DNA of 64,000 nucleotides from Clavelina lepadiformis (GCF_947623445.1 NC_135246.1:14801856-14865855); one strand, 5' to 3'; positions 1 to 14,489 are shown, counted from the stretch's first letter. The notes: generated by a model not told the origin, from the sequence alone. A program made the numbers and translations.

Positions 1-3000
1 TGTTTCAGACTGCGCGCTACAATGGCATGGCGCTTTGATTCTTGGATTTCCTAAATTATATTGTACGCTTTGGTCTACAATAGCATTTAGGGCTGTTCAC
101 TTCTTACGTTTTGTGTGCAACCCCAAGTAAATGTAGCGTTTAGTGAAGCTTCGGCATTGACAAGTCATAAAAACAAATAAAAGCAAATACAACGGATATG
201 GTGTTTCTTGTGTTAAGCTTGACTGGTGCTATAAAAATATTAGTAAGAAAGACATAGCAGAAGCCGACTTATTGTTTGTTATTTAAACGTATTATAAGGA
301 TGACACACGCCAATTTCAAACACATATTTACCGTTTTCTCAGCCTTGAGCCGACGTTTTACCTAATTGAAAATCAGAAAGTTGCGCATTCCCGGAATAAG
401 TTTTCAAAATGATCCGGATTAGCTAAATGGCATTTGCAACTGTGGCAGCAAGTGCACAGTACGATTGCTGTACAACGTAAATGCTACAACACGAATTTAA
501 AGGTATGATTTCTTCGATTCCGGTAATGCGATATGCAGCGAATCTAACTGCAGCAGTAAGCGGTTTTAAGTTAATCCCCAAGGAGCCACTTAAGTATAGT
601 TATTGACTGATAATCGATATCTGCGGTAATTTGGTTTCACCTTTAACATATCGGGAAATGTTACTTACGACCCTTGAAGCTTTGGAAAGTCTTAGTTTGA
701 TGAAGTCGGAATAGGGGTGGGCTTACGATAAGGTCGCGTTCCTTGCATAAAAGGGATGACGTAACACAGCGCTACAGATCACGCCCTTCGACCGACAAAA
801 AATGTTTGCTTAAAATTTGAACTTTATCATAAGAAGGTATAATTTATATAAGCTGTGAATTTTTAGTGTTTGCACTGCACTTATCGGGACCACTTCTGCT
901 AAAATTGCTTGCGCCGTTAACCTTTTCTTTAATCACGATTGGTTAATAAATTATAACACCGCTAATCGTAACCGATAGGTCAGACAAATGCCACTCAGTA
1001 ATATCAAGAATGACAAATTTCCTTCGGTAATCAGATCGACGTGAATCGAGCAAGCACGGTTCATTGAATGATACTGGATACGTTCTGGTTCAATGCTTTT
1101 ACAAGAAGGATAGCAACTATCTGGGCCCAATGGATATTGACTTTACAAATTAAAAAACGTTACAGAATCTAAAATCAAAGTTTTGTCGAAATAAGTTTTT
1201 GAAATCTCTTGACTATTACACGGATCCGTTTAAATTACGGGCAGATTCCAATAACTATAACGCCTTTTGCAGGCTTGGGGATCGTAGGTCGTGCAATGAC
1301 TAAATGTGCTGCCCTTTCGCGGCATTGTGTAACTCGGTTGGTGGGAAGATTCTGACCTCCTGGGTGACCTCACTTGTAAAACAAGTGCACGTGATCGATT
1401 CGGTTGTTTCCAATAAAGCGGTCATAGCTCATTAACGTTAAATTTCTCAAGTTTAGCAATAACTTTTTGAGGAGAGGGCCTTAAACTTTAGAAGATTGTC
1501 AATTGGACTTTAAGTACTCGTATATTTGTGTGTTGTTTTACGTCATTTAACGACCAGCAGTGCAGATACTGGTATGTTCTGTTGGCGTTGAGTCCTGTCG
1601 AGAGCTGCGGAATTTAAGTTAATCGTTTTCCTTCTTTTGTCAAAGTGAACGCACAAGAGCGATTTGTGGCAACACTTCATCACTGTATTATGTGTTTCTA
1701 AGAAAACCTTTCAGATTTCCAGGGGCCCATTGAGAACGGCGAATTTAGCAAGTGCTGGTACTAATAACACGCCGAACAACAAAACCGAGTTTAAACCTGA
1801 TATACAATGTTTTATCGGGCTTCGTATAATGCAGGAGAAACTCCATCACATGTTTTGCCGAACAGCCTTCGTGTATGCAATGCTCATTGTTAATAACAAT
1901 AGAAGGTCAAAGGTGTATGATATTCAAAGTTTTGCCTCCAACATTCCTACATGTTGTTTATTCCCGTTCAAAGAATCCATTGTTCCCGTTTTACGTTACA
2001 CAATGATTACAACTTAGCATGTGGTATCCGTCTGGAGTCGGGACACGGTTTTTCGAATGACCTCATTCGTTTACACAGTGTCGCGAGAGAGCTTTTTTTG
2101 GCCATTACAGTTTTATCCAAGCAATGCATGGTGGTATCAACTTTCCTTATCGTCAAGACAAACAATCCTATTGTGCGCCAGGGCGCTCAGGTGGTTTGAT
2201 ATCATGCTTTGAAATTACAGCGATTTCCTGCTTCCTTGCAGCTTAAATTACACAGGCTTCGAATTGTCATAGAACTTGATAAGATTTTGATGGTCTGGCA
2301 TATTGAGGGCAGACGCACCTGCGGTCAGGCTATAGTTGTACAGAGGTGGACCAGAACGCTCTCGAACTGAACGTGGCATCTTGTGTAACTTATAAACACA
2401 TTTAGCAACTGTAGGTTTCCTTAGTCTCAAAAGACTGCGACGGCGTGACATTGACATTCCGTTTATGTATTGGGGCAGATTAAAAGTTGAACGTTATTGA
2501 ACTTACGTTCTTAACCAGGTCCGTAGGTCGAACGTTTGCGACTGCAAATTAATATTTACTTAGTTTCAGTCGACAGCATTTGAGATTGATTTAACTCCGG
2601 AATCGTCTGGTAAATGCCGTTAATACAGAATTTGAAGTAGCGGTCATAACCAGTGCTAATTGACCTACTAGACTTCCCATTAAAGCGATCTCACGGGACG
2701 TACGAAAGCGGAAGTAGCCCATAGACATATGATGTTAGGCTATATATCGATAATGTACGTCTAATGTAACTATCATCCATTCTGTTTATTTTTTATATTG
2801 TTTTCCGAAAGTCACAAGAAAGCAGCACTGAAACTTTCTCCATACAAGTTATTAAAGTCGCCCAAGAAGCTTATTCTATTAATAAGGTTTTGTCGGCCGT
2901 TGGGATTTTCGGCTTGAGACCAAGTGTATGTCATACACTCGAAACAGCACAGTGGCCGAAAAATCATTGGAAATTTGAACTTTAAATCGATGACTGACAC

Positions 3001-4241
3001 GCTATGGCGCATGATAGAAATGACGTAATTTTATCTTTGCCATATAATCTTTCTTGAGGGACCTTTTCTATTAACGAGATGTAATGTCAGTCACACTACG
3101 TCACAAGCTACAATTATCCTGATTACTGCCACAGTATAGTGTGCCGCTTAGGCTGTGTGGTTTTGATGCTATGACGCAAAATTTAAACAATAGTTCGCAA
3201 CGTCACTGTTCCCGCCGGGACAACAAAGTTTAGGTATATAACGCCAGATTTGCGTGTGCCCACACCCAGACTTACAGGAAGTGGACACAAAATCTCTTAT
3301 TCAAAGTGGCGCTTTAACGGGATAATTGCCTCTTCTAAACCTTCTCTTTTCAGACCATGTTAATATTCTGTCTCGTTCGTGAGGTAGTCAAGCTTTTTGT
3401 CACTAACGCTCTATGTTTTTAGGAGATGTTCTTTGTCGTTAGCGTACACATGAAACAATTTTCCGCGCTTAATAACCAACTGCAGCAAATTGAAGGCTAT
3501 TAAAATGCCTTCGTAAAGCAATCCCATGTTATCTGGCAGCGATTAAATATGACTAACGGCAAGATTAAGGGGAAGATTGTGGAATGAAGGATTAAGAAAG
3601 TATAGAATCGCAAACGATAGCTTTTTGTGTGTTTTACGGGATTGGTAAATGAATCCGATTATATCAACATAAGCAATCATTATCGGCTTTGAGGATTTAC
3701 TCTTTGATTACTGGCTACTGTTATGCAGGATTTTATAAAATTTCTGCTTAGCATACGTCTTTCTACATGTAATGTTTTGCCACAATAAAACAGGCTTCAT
3801 TTTTTCGTATTTGAGTACTGTAGTTATTTTTAGATCCTTCCAAGAGCATTACTATTATATTATATATGAGATATGCATTCCAGTTGCCTGCATATACTCA
3901 TAGTAGTTTATTTTTTCTTTAAAAGTTATGCTCGGTTGGGGTACGTAAGTTGTCGTTTAGCTAAAGACTTCGATTGTGAATTTGAAAACTTTTTTCTACT
4001 TGTGTTTCAGAGTCAAAAAAGGCTGCATCGGACGAGATGCTCAAATAGACGGCAGTCATAGTTGCGCTGAGCACGCTACGTAGGTGAAGGTTGTTGAAAA
4101 GCGTCGGCGAAGCTTTGACGTTTGCGAGGAGAAACGAAACAAGCAAGTGCTAGTCCGCCGAAGTGGGCGTGTCCACTTCAAAGAAATTGTCGACTGACAT
4201 AGTTTGTAAAATTTGGCGATAGGCTGGATTTGTTTAGAATA
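1..4241. other. 5' flank, no recognised gene
   Basis: No reading frame here shows family motifs, splice-site support or coding-like composition that I can defend. A 69-aa basic ATG-started frame on the minus strand (2248-2457) has no recognisable relatives. The last few hundred bases should hold the promoter and 5' UTR of the protease that starts at 4242. Confidence 0.5.
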
Positions 4242-7200
4242 ATGTTCGACGCTGCAAGATATTTCAAAATGTCTGGAGCCAGATTAGCTTGTGCTTGCAT
4301 CTTGGTGTTGCTGGTTGCCTCTGATCTTTCAGCTGGCGTCAGAGTAAACCTCAGGGACTTTTCATGGCAACGGCCGCGTTTGCCGAATCTTTCTCCCGTA
4401 GCCGAAATTGATGAAGGCCGAGCCGAATTCAAAGGACATGTCAGACGATTGCTGCGCACAGACTGCGACCTCGACTGTCAGGTCCAAAAAGATAGACAAC
4501 CTTTGAGTATGGAAGACATAGAGAATGACATGAGTTTTGAAACGCTGGATGTTTACCGACAAGTTCGGATCAAGACTCTTGTGAATGTGAGCGAGGTTTC
4601 TGACGAGATGTTGCGCTTGGACATGAACTCGACGGCCCAGGCGGAGCGGAACGCAATGGATCGACTTCCGAGACGCAGCAAGAGAGCTATCTTCGGATAT
4701 GACACCAGATTTAATCTGCCGACCAAGAAATTCTCTACCATGTTTCCATTCTCCACTGCTGTCAAGTTATCTACCGGTTGTGCTGGTGTCATGGTATCGC
4801 CAAATCACGTGCTCACGTCTGCCCACTGCATTCACGACGGAAAGAAATACCTCAAGGTATGAAAAAGCTAGTGCTAGACGTTTTATTTACATAATTGTGG
4901 AAACATTTTTTGTTTTTACTTGGTGCCTCACACAATTGGACAAGGTGCATTTGAAAACAGGCTTACAATAAGCTAATAGGCATAGCCGTGTTGTACGAAT
5001 TTCAAGTGTAATTAGAAAAAAGTTACAGTAACCAGTAATTAGAAAACCTTTCAAAAACTTGCATGCACCGAGATAGATTACGAGCGGTTTACCTTGCTGC
5101 GTGCAATGTCTCGCTTCATTAAAACAGAATAATTTCTTGTAATGCATCTTTGTAGAACTGACTAGGCCAACCTCTACAAAGGTTTACGCTAATAGGTTGG
5201 GTTACCATGTAAAATGTTCGGCAGTACGGTTAACCAAGGTAAAGCAAAGGTATTTTGCTTGAAATACCCTATTTTGCACAATAGCATACCATCGCGGTAA
5301 GAAGTTTTTCGAAATATCCGATACGTCAAACTGTCCAATCCTCCTGCAAAAGAGGGTAGCAGACCTGTCGGTGCAACTTGAAGCGTGTAACAAAGCGTTT
5401 CTCCACTCAATTTGCACTTAGCTTTATAAAATGTATAAGCAAGTATTGTAAAATTGTTTCATCAGCACTTATAAAAGCAGTAAATTTTAGTATTGTTGTA
5501 GCATTACTTTAGCCTCACCTAAATCTATAGAGTTGAGTTAAATTTTAGCATCAAAGCGAAGCATTCTTTATGTACTGCGTGACTAATGGATGTGTTGACT
5601 ATAAACCACACTGAAGGTTCGAAATGCACCTTTAAACAGAAGTAAGGAGGCCCTTTGGCTAGCTACGGTATGCAATAGAACAAAAGATGTCATTGTAACA
5701 CATTGTGGCAGTCTTTCTCCCAAGATTGCTCCCCGGTATTCTATCTGTTGAACTTTCCATGCGGTGATTTTGACTTTTGCTTCAACGGCTATTTTTGGCA
5801 ATACACACCATCGTTTGAACGAAAATAGGACGCAAAATTGTATACAACAGAACGGCATGGCTTGGTTGTTACACATTAGTCGGCCCATGCTGTCAGTTCA
5901 AACTTAAAAAACAGGCTTGAGTGGACATCGCCGCAATAATTCAAAGTCTTGCCAAGCAAGAGATACGTAAGTCATGAAAACATGCTATTTGCCAAGATAT
6001 AAAGATGCTCTGTGTGCAAGCGTTATACTCATATTTGCGAATTTACAATATGTCATTTACCTTAATTCAAAGCCAGACGACGCATTCCCATAATATATTT
6101 ATTTTACTAAGCACACAATGTTTGTTTGCTTTGAAACTGGGCCCGAGCAGTAAGACTGTTGCGACGCTTGGCCTCAGTAGACCGTCTATCAGCTTTAATA
6201 CCCAACTAGTACTGACGTCTCTGTGGTTTTTATACAGTCTATCAAAGTGAAATAACGCTCTGAAATCGAACAACTACCGATATAAAACCCTCTCTTAAAC
6301 ACAAACTTATTTGTGGACTTGTCTGAAATAAACTTACGCTTATTTCCGTTTTCCTATGCCGCCTTTTATGTTACCTATTTACTACTGTGCAGCATTTGAC
6401 GTATTGTTTTATAACTGGAATTCTTTATTATGTAATGGTGTGACGTAAATACGAAAAGACGTGTATCCTGTTACATAGAACAGTCAACTTGAATAAGTCG
6501 GGTCTGGCCTCACTTATCAATTATTAGTTTATATTATATACATTGCCGTTAGTTTCAGAAAATTGTCGGCCTTTTCCACGGTCTTTTCAACCGCAATGCT
6601 TTTAAGCAGTTATGTGGTTTGTTAACTAGTTGTCACCACTCGAAAAAGTGAATAACCCTGACCTAAAACTTCATTTAACCACCAACTTTCGGCTTTTCCA
6701 TTTGCTCACAAATTTACGGATGGGCAACACAAAAGCCAGCGGACTATACAAACTTTGATTGACAGACATCCACACAGGTTAAAAGTTACGCCTACGTGGT
6801 AAGAAATTGATTATTATTCGTGGGAATGTTTATAGAATTGAATGAAGTTCATTGTTTGGCGGTCTCTTGACTCACCATTAAGTAGGCTATGTCTCGCTTA
6901 GATTCGACGCGGAAGCGTGAGCCTTTGATTTCGAATTACACGTTTTAATACAATGCGAGGCTGTATGGTAGAGCAAGCATTAAGTACTTGCAAGCCGCAC
7001 AAGCATAACACAAAAAGAACCTTAAGCAAATGTATGCTGGATTTACGGTCATGGGGTCGTAGCTTGTCGGTATGTGTCTTAACCCCTACACCCACTTGCT
7101 TTGTTGACGAAGCGCAAGAAATCTTTTTATGTATTTCGGCTATCTTTAGGCAAAGGTACTACAACTCAGAAGCATACGACCTTTTTGAATGTATAATTTA

Positions 7201-9828
7201 TAAAGAACTAGACAAGCATATGATGTAACTACAACAGGAACAGAAATTCTTGCTATTTACTTTTGGACGCAAGACGTTTGCAATTGGCACACCCTATGTG
7301 CCACTTGTCAAAATACGATCCGTGCTGTTTCAGCTGCCTCAGCGATTGGCATAAAATTCAACATTTAGTAATATTGTCGATGTCAATTGGCGCCGCCTCT
7401 GACGTATGGCATCGAAGCACGAACCATGTGATGTTTAAAACGATTTTTCTTTCAGAGCCATATAATGAAACTTGGTTGTAAAAACATGCTGTGCATATTT
7501 ACTGGCATTGGTGGTACGTGCCCTAAAACAAAAATACTCTTACGAAATTACACAATTATATACAGAGATCGTTTCGAAACAAAAAAGTAGGTCTTTGAAA
7601 ATGAAGCACGAAACTCTTACGCAATTAAAAAAACAATGCTTCAAAGGCTGACCTCGAAAACTGAAGGTATTTCGAGGAAGTCTTCTAGTTTTCGTTGTTG
7701 ATATACGAACGTAACTGCTTGACGAATACGAACTGGGCGCGATCCAACATGACATTAAAGTTGACAGGAAGCATACACAAAAAACGTAAATGGCTTCTCG
7801 GGCCGAACGTTTATGTCGCTAAAGATGAATAATTTACTAACTTGGAGTTATAGAGTTGGGCGTGCTTACACCGCTCTGTTAAAGCGTAACTTTCACTAAA
7901 AGCCGGAATGAAAAAGCGATTCTTTAAGCCAGCAGACAATTAAAGCTTCCTTTTTAGCATGATGACGTATAGTTGGCCGCGAGCCCTTTGAAACGCGAGC
8001 TGGTATTAATTATGCATTCGCAGTGCAACTTTCCCAAACCCGAGCCTCACCCTACATTTCTGGGCTCCTATAAGTTTGCTCCTGCATAAAAAATGAAAGA
8101 GCCTATTATACTTGTACGTCGTGTAATTCGACCATGCAAATTTAAAAGGGTTTTTGCCTCACGACCATGGATTACAAACGCACATCTGAATTTTTCATGA
8201 TGCAGAATAAGTTTATAATTTCTTTCTACACAAAGCAACTAGCAGGACCGCAGCCTGAAATAAAACAATCTTTCCCAAAACATGCAAAATCCAAGATACA
8301 CTGATTTGGTATAAAATGTGTAATCCTTGAGGCACTGTCAAATATAAGCCTGTGTACTCACTGTACTGTATAGATGCCTTCGCAACTCAAAATGCTGTGG
8401 TTGTGGTCTGTTCAGTTAATTAATCTTTATACATAAGACCATCATGCGGTAACAACAACCTGTCTATTTCTGATGTGACATGCCTTCACTGTAAATGCTC
8501 GGCCGATATATGATCACAGATAAACAACCATTAAATGTTGTAATAACCATGGAAAGAATTTGAGAAAGTGCCTTTTTTGGCGTCTTGGCATCAAATAAGG
8601 CAGTGTACAATACAAAAAGAACGAAAAGCCAAGGCCTTGAATTTATTTCGGTCCGTAGCTACATGAAAACTGCGGTAAGACTTCTTTTCAGACAGGTGCC
8701 TTAAATTGTAGATTTATCGTTAAGTCCATGTTTCTCGTACGTCGATTTAACTAAGGTCAACAACAATACCGGCGTTATAGCACGCCAGCACTAAATGCTT
8801 TGAGTTGATCGTACCGAAATGGCGTGGCAAGTCCGCAAAACTGTCGAGTTTATTCAGAGCTTATGCGGTTGTGTTTTCACGAGTCAAGTTCATTGACATT
8901 TACTGTAACGGCATAATTGAATTTGTCTTTCACCCACACTCATGCCTATACTTTACGCCCGCTTTTAGGTTAATTGCATTACAGGCTTGGTGCATTTGAA
9001 GTTGCTTAAATTAGATATTGTCAAGTCTACTTTATGTCAATTATAATTCCATTAAATAAAAGTCGGATGAATCGTTATTCATTAATTATTATTTTTGTTT
9101 TGTATTTCTTGCAGGGCGTAAAGCGACTGCGTGTTGGTCGAATGATTGAAAAAGTGCTCAAAAAACGCGGCAAAAAGAAGGGAAGGAAAGGCAAAAAAGG
9201 TAAAAAAGGCAAGAAGAACCGCAAGAGATCTCATACATCTTCTGCCAATGCAGTCAACGAACAAGCTAATCTGGTGCGGACGCGCAGAGACGCACCCAAG
9301 GTAATCCAGAAATTCAAATGGACCCGCGCACGCAAGACCCACATTCCCCACTCTTGGATTAAAAGCAAGCAGCAGAGAAACACTGATCTTATGGTCGAAT
9401 ACGATTATGCGGTAATTGAACTCAAACGTCCATTGGGTTCCGACTTTATGAAGTTGGGCATCAGTCCGGTAAAGGAGCGCTTACCGCGCAACCAGCGCAT
9501 CCACTTCACCGCCTTTGAACCAACCAAAACCCCAACCCTGATCTACCGTTACTGCGCAGTCGAGGAGCAATCCGCTGATATGATGTATCACTACTGTGAC
9601 GCACAGAAGGGTTCCTCTGGAGCTGGAATCTACATCCGACTCTACGATTCTGACACCGGACACTGGGATCGACGTGTTGTTGGGATCTTCTCCGGGCACC
9701 AGTGGGTGGACATGGGGCAGGAAGTACCCCCCAAAGAGTACAACACCGGCGTGCGCATCACTCCACTGAAATTCGCCCAAATTTGCTTCTGGACCACTGG
9801 CGACTATGGTCAATGCCGAGACGGGTAA
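4242..9828 (+). CDS. PRSS23-like: PRSS23/PRSS35-like secreted serine protease, two exons
   Basis: Exons 4242..4856 and 9115..9828 join in phase 0 to give 442 aa. The first ATG is 4242; the frame is open a little upstream only through non-ATG codons. A hydrophobic signal peptide covers about residues 13-32. A furin-like RRSKR site near 144-148 precedes the trypsin-like domain. Triad: His195 in TSAHC, Asp302 in EYDYAVIEL, Ser373 in GSSGAG. PRSS35 is known to replace this serine with threonine, so retention favours a PRSS23-type active enzyme. The C-terminal block with IFSGHQWVDM and RITPLKFAQICFW is diagnostic of the PRSS23/35 family. Oddities: a Lys/Gly-rich insert (residues about 218-243) and a second dibasic site (RTRRD, about 260-264) right after the His segment, and a 4.26-kb intron between His and Asp. 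Expected secreted or extracellular; substrate unknown. Confidence 0.93.
4857..9114 (+). other. Intron 1 of the PRSS23-like gene
   Basis: The donor is AAG|GTATGA and the acceptor is TTCTTGCAG|GGC, both good matches to consensus. No coding exon, RNA gene or clear transposon with flanking duplication was recognised inside this 4.26-kb stretch. Confidence 0.8.
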
Positions 9829-12800
9829 TTCAACATCAACTTTCATGGCATTTAAAGTAATAATTCGCATAACGCCGCGGCGGCGTCCTCTGCATTATGG
9901 TATGGGAATGGGACGTTGCTTCCACTAAGGAATAGGCTTTGTTATAAAGCTTCACATATTGCACATAACGTATTTTTTGAAGTTAAATTAGTCTAATTGC
10001 TGTTGACGTGCAAAATGTCAACTCCGCACCAATGATTTTTGCTACGCCTGGCCCATGTTACGCAACTGCCTTCTTGCATGTTAATATTACGCTATATGTG
10101 CTTTACATTTGATGTTTGCTAGTTGTCCCCCTATTCACTGCGAACGTAACATGCAGCATATGTCTTCTGATTATATTTTTCTTTTTGTTTGAAAGCATAA
10201 ATACTTTATTTGCTCTTGGCTGCATTGCTTAACCTAAACGTTAAGAAGGAAATCTACATGGAATTGGCAAATTTAAATCCTATGGTTTGGTCGCAAATAG
10301 GTGATTTTGTTCCATTGCAACATTTGCAGGATCTATTATAATCCTCTTTTCAATGTTGTGCTACTTTCCACTACCTGCATTTAAATATAAATTCCTACTA
10401 TTCACGTCATTTAAATACAGCATATATTTATGTACAAACGTTTTTGTTTTTTGTTAAAATATTAGACCTTATCATCTTCTTCAGCATACGTTCTATCGTC
10501 TTTTGTCGTATACTGTAACAAACACCACTTGTTTATCTCTAGTCGTCAATTTCTTTAGTTTGCAGCGTTCTTGCTCTTTCACCTGTGTGGTCGCCTGCTG
10601 AATATTTTTAGTCCGCTTGCAATTGTAAAAGTAAATTAAGCTGTTGTATAGTGCTTTCCTACGTTTGGACACACAATGGTTTTAAATCCTTAATCTTGTT
10701 TGTTTAATAGGATTTTGTGCAAAGGTAATCAATACATATATAATTCAGTGAAGCTGTAACACCTTTCTTTAGTAGTGCATTCCTCTATATATGTCTAATA
10801 AACGTTACGCTATCATGAATACTAGTATGTTGAAGCCAATTGTAGTTGTAGCTCATATACTTACATCAAGTTGTAGGGATTGTATTTGCGGTGCTCAGGT
10901 TTTTTCAGGTTGAATTTCTTGTACTGTCTTGGGTATGCGTGAATTAGTTTAGGGTCATTACGTTAGGTTCTCTATCCCTGTGTTCCACGCTCTTTTACGT
11001 CACTAGACAGAAGACAAGGTGACTCATCGATGAAGTATTCCAAGCGTCATACTTAACCTACTTCATTAAACAAAAAAGCTGGGACTGACGTGTTTTATGT
11101 GGTCAGCAATCGAATTGTCACTGACCTATAATTTAACCTTCCGACAACGTAAATGAATCGTTTTGCCAAAATGTCAACTCAAATGGACACCAATATGCAG
11201 AGCCGCAAGGCAAGTGTGCATGCCAGTTTTACAACTAAACAACGAAAAGCGAACATTAACACAGGCACAAACGTTCTAGCTCACCAAGGCTATATAGTCG
11301 GGTCTGTTACTGTTTTAGCAAACATTGAACTAATGGCCTTTTTGCGTAATCAGAGGGCGGTATACTGCATCCCATGTTAGCTTGTCTGGCGATCTGTTCT
11401 TCCGTTTCGCATTTTCCTCGGAATATGACAGGATATATAACATGATAAGATCAAGCAATCAACGTATTTGACGCCGTAATCGGGATCAACGAACTGGCGA
11501 AGGCATGCAACAACTTTGCGATCGGTCGATTGCCTTAAGATCACAAGCTAGTGTGGGGAACCTGCTGGACGCGTGACTAACAGTATAGACACTTTGGGCT
11601 TTAATTTTAACAAAAAAATGACTGGTTTATAGGCACAGGAAAAATGCTAGAAATTCAGAAAAAATGCTGAGTGTAGGATGAGACGAACCCTCGTATAGGT
11701 TGTTGTTTTTATACATACATAAATGGTCCATATCAGCCGCTTTCAAATATTTTTGGTCTTCTTGTTTACTCACCTGCGCATTTAAGACTAAAATTGCTCA
11801 GCGTGAATTATTTACGCATATCATTTCGTGAACATTTTGCTGTTAAATATATCTCAGGAACGCAAAATTGTGGACAAATGATGAATAGAAGCACTCATGA
11901 GATTTCACACCATAAATGTAGAGTTGAATCATTCATGGCATTTCATGCATTCGCAATTAAACACATTACTGGCTTTTATGTGGGATGTTGCGGCTGTCAC
12001 TGGGACAGCGTTCAATTTCCGCAGTTTGCGCGGCTGTTGGAAGCCGCTTCAAAAAGTCGTTAACAGTAACTCGTTACGTATACTAGGAAGTTGTTAAGTC
12101 AGTACGAAGTGGTCGTTCAACAACCAAAGTGAATGAACAAATCACGACACGCCCAAAAAACGGCACCAGATACCGGTAGTATCAGCTGCCCTGGCCCCGC
12201 CGTGATCCCTTTGTGAGCGTTTGTTCCATTCTAACTTGAAACACTCGTTGGATTCATTCCTAAAAGTTGGCACAAAATGATATAAAATGAAAAATGCTAT
12301 TGGTTCTCATAACAAAAGACAGGAGTTTGAAAGGCTTATGAGTTATGACAAATATCTGCTATCATTTCAAGGGTCAACAGGCCTATCTTGCCCATCTCAA
12401 ATCCTAGCATACTTGATCCTAAATGTACATGTTAGCCGGCCATATAGTCGGATTTTTCAAACTTTTTTGGTTTATTCCACCATCGACCTAACTATTACAG
12501 CAGTCTACTGTAAGTAATGGTATCCTATAGTATATGTCATTGCATGAAACGAAAATTTGTAACCTTCTAACAGTATGATACTTAAATCCAATGAAAGAGT
12601 CCAGAACTTCGTTTTTCTATGTTTATAATAAAAAGTTATTATCTCTGTTAATAGTCCTTCAATAGAATCTAAATCGTTGCTTGACCTCCGCTTGAACGGT
12701 TTTGTATATTCACTTGTATGCGACTGTACTTACGCTGTACGTTGTGTAATAAGAGATATAAATGATAATATTTTGACAGAAGTTTACTTAAGATATTATC

Positions 12801-13429
12801 GCATACCATTGCGAAAACAAAACTAACTGAACGGAGCAATAATGTAAAAAGTTGTTGTTAAACTATTATTCGCATGTTTTTGTCTTGTTTGTCTTTCGAC
12901 ATCCCTTTCTTTCTTATTGTGTACTTTTTATAATGTAGTCTTATTGCTTACTGTTCTGATAAAAAACATGAAAAACTTGTGGTTGGTAGAGTGATGAATA
13001 CGTTATGCTACGAGAAAAGCGTAATCAAAGGTGCAACGCTGTCACTTGCCACTAATCCGGGTGCAGCCCTTTATAGCTCTGTTTGTTTAGATACACAATT
13101 CACCTACCTCGTTCAGCAAACTTCAAAACCCTTCCAAAACCCCCGTCACCAGGCTAAAAAGATATCGAAGATAAAATTTTGCTTGTTTTAGGTTCTCGAT
13201 ATTTCATATAACACTAGTTAGTTTGTCAGTTTACCTTTATTTTTAGATTTTCCTTTATTAATGGTTCGGTGATTAAGGTGACCCATTACTAACTAGACGT
13301 TTGCAAGTTGTGTCCTCATCGCAGGCTCGTCAAAAGTAATTTTCTACCGATAACCCATTATAATAACATTATATTAACGTCACAATAATTTCATTTGAAA
13401 TAATACCAGATCTTCCACTAACTGGGTGT

Positions 13430-13790
13430 TGGCTTGGGTGGCTCTGGAAACGGGCACTTGGTCAACAACCGTCGATTTGTTGGTTCGACTCCCACGGCGG
13501 TCACTCCAGACGAAGAACAAGGTTTATCAAATTGAACTTTACTGATTACTACAGGTAAGATAGAAATAATTTCCCATACTGATACGTCTATACTACTTCC
13601 AGTTCCAACAAACCTGATGGAACTAGAACCTTTTTTGGAGCGAGGTCAGTGAGTGTCGGTTCGCCGCTGTGCGGCTCGCAGGTTTGAGCCTACAACCTAC
13701 GAGTTGTCGTTCGCTGACTTTTCCACACGACTACAAGGAGACCCACCGGGTTACTTTTATACAGTACCTTTTGACTCTATCGGTATGATG
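13430..13790 (+). repeat. Possible tRNA-derived SINE-like sequence
   Basis: Two modules resemble the internal RNA polymerase III promoter of tRNAs. The first has a GGTTCGACTCC B-box-like motif near 13481 preceded by GGTGGCTCTGG, an A-box-like stretch near 13440. The second has AGGTTTGAGCC near 13680. Neither folds as a proper tRNA by eye. No flanking duplication or poly-A tail was identified, so the limits are approximate. Could be chance similarity. Confidence 0.3.
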
Positions 13791-14033
13791 TCACTTAGAC
13801 AATTTTTGCAAGATCGATAACAATGTTCTTCTGATGTCCAAAAGATTTGTTGAATTTGATGTTAAGGTGACACCTTGCTGGAAATGTGGTAGGCTATATG
13901 TAGCAAGAAAGAAACAACATGCATAAGGAGAGTTTTGAGCCTGGAACAAGGTAAACCTTGAGCGGTAACTTGCTCCATAAGGGCAGAAGTCGCTTGGGTG
14001 AATGATGAGCATGAGCTTTAAAACAATATTATT

Positions 14034-14489
14034 CTATTCTATCCCCACTATACAATAAAAAGCAACTTGCCTTAAACACTGATCAGTACGTCTTTTGTTT
14101 TTGTGCGAGTGTAAGATGTCAGAATAAGAGAATTTTCTCAACTCAGGAAGAAGAATAGAATAAAATGAGTTTCGTTTCATTCGTAACAAGCCGGCTGCCG
14201 TTCCAACATCAGTTTGTATTATAACAAATAATTCAAGTATACTTGACGCACCATTAATGTCTTTCAAAAGTGTGGAAAGCAGCATGAAAAAGTTTGAAGT
14301 GTAGACCTCTGTATAACTGGGCAGCACCATCACACCGGTGCCACATCTCGTTGCAGCCGCAAGAGTTAATCCACCAGTATTGTCGCTTCCAAGAATTTCA
14401 AGCATAAAACTAGTTGAACTTGTATGGCTATTTGAAGCCAGTGACAAGTTAACCACGCATACATTAGGTTTCTTTGTATTCCAGTATAA
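14034..14489 (-). other. Unplaced long open frame, doubtful coding
   Basis: The minus strand is open for about 150 codons between a TAG at about 14490 and the stop at 14034. The translation contains a mixed hydrophobic and polar stretch (for example GTGVMVLPSYTEVY) that looks more protein-like than most chance frames in this AT-rich DNA. There is no in-frame ATG near the start, and I do not recognise a family. It could be an exon of an unrecognised gene, a relic, or chance. Confidence 0.2.

Noticed and set aside
2248-2457. 69-aa basic minus-strand ORF starting with ATG
   Set aside because: No family resemblance, no promoter or splice evidence; below what I can support.
4230-4241. Earlier start of the protease frame
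   Set aside because: The upstream codon is TTG. The ATG at 4242 gives a normal signal peptide.
9082-9351. Minus-strand Phe/Leu-rich frame
   Set aside because: Antisense shadow of the lysine-rich insert of the PRSS23-like gene.
13434-13510. Possible tRNA gene
   Set aside because: Only the B-box region fits; no acceptor stem, anticodon loop or terminator could be formed.
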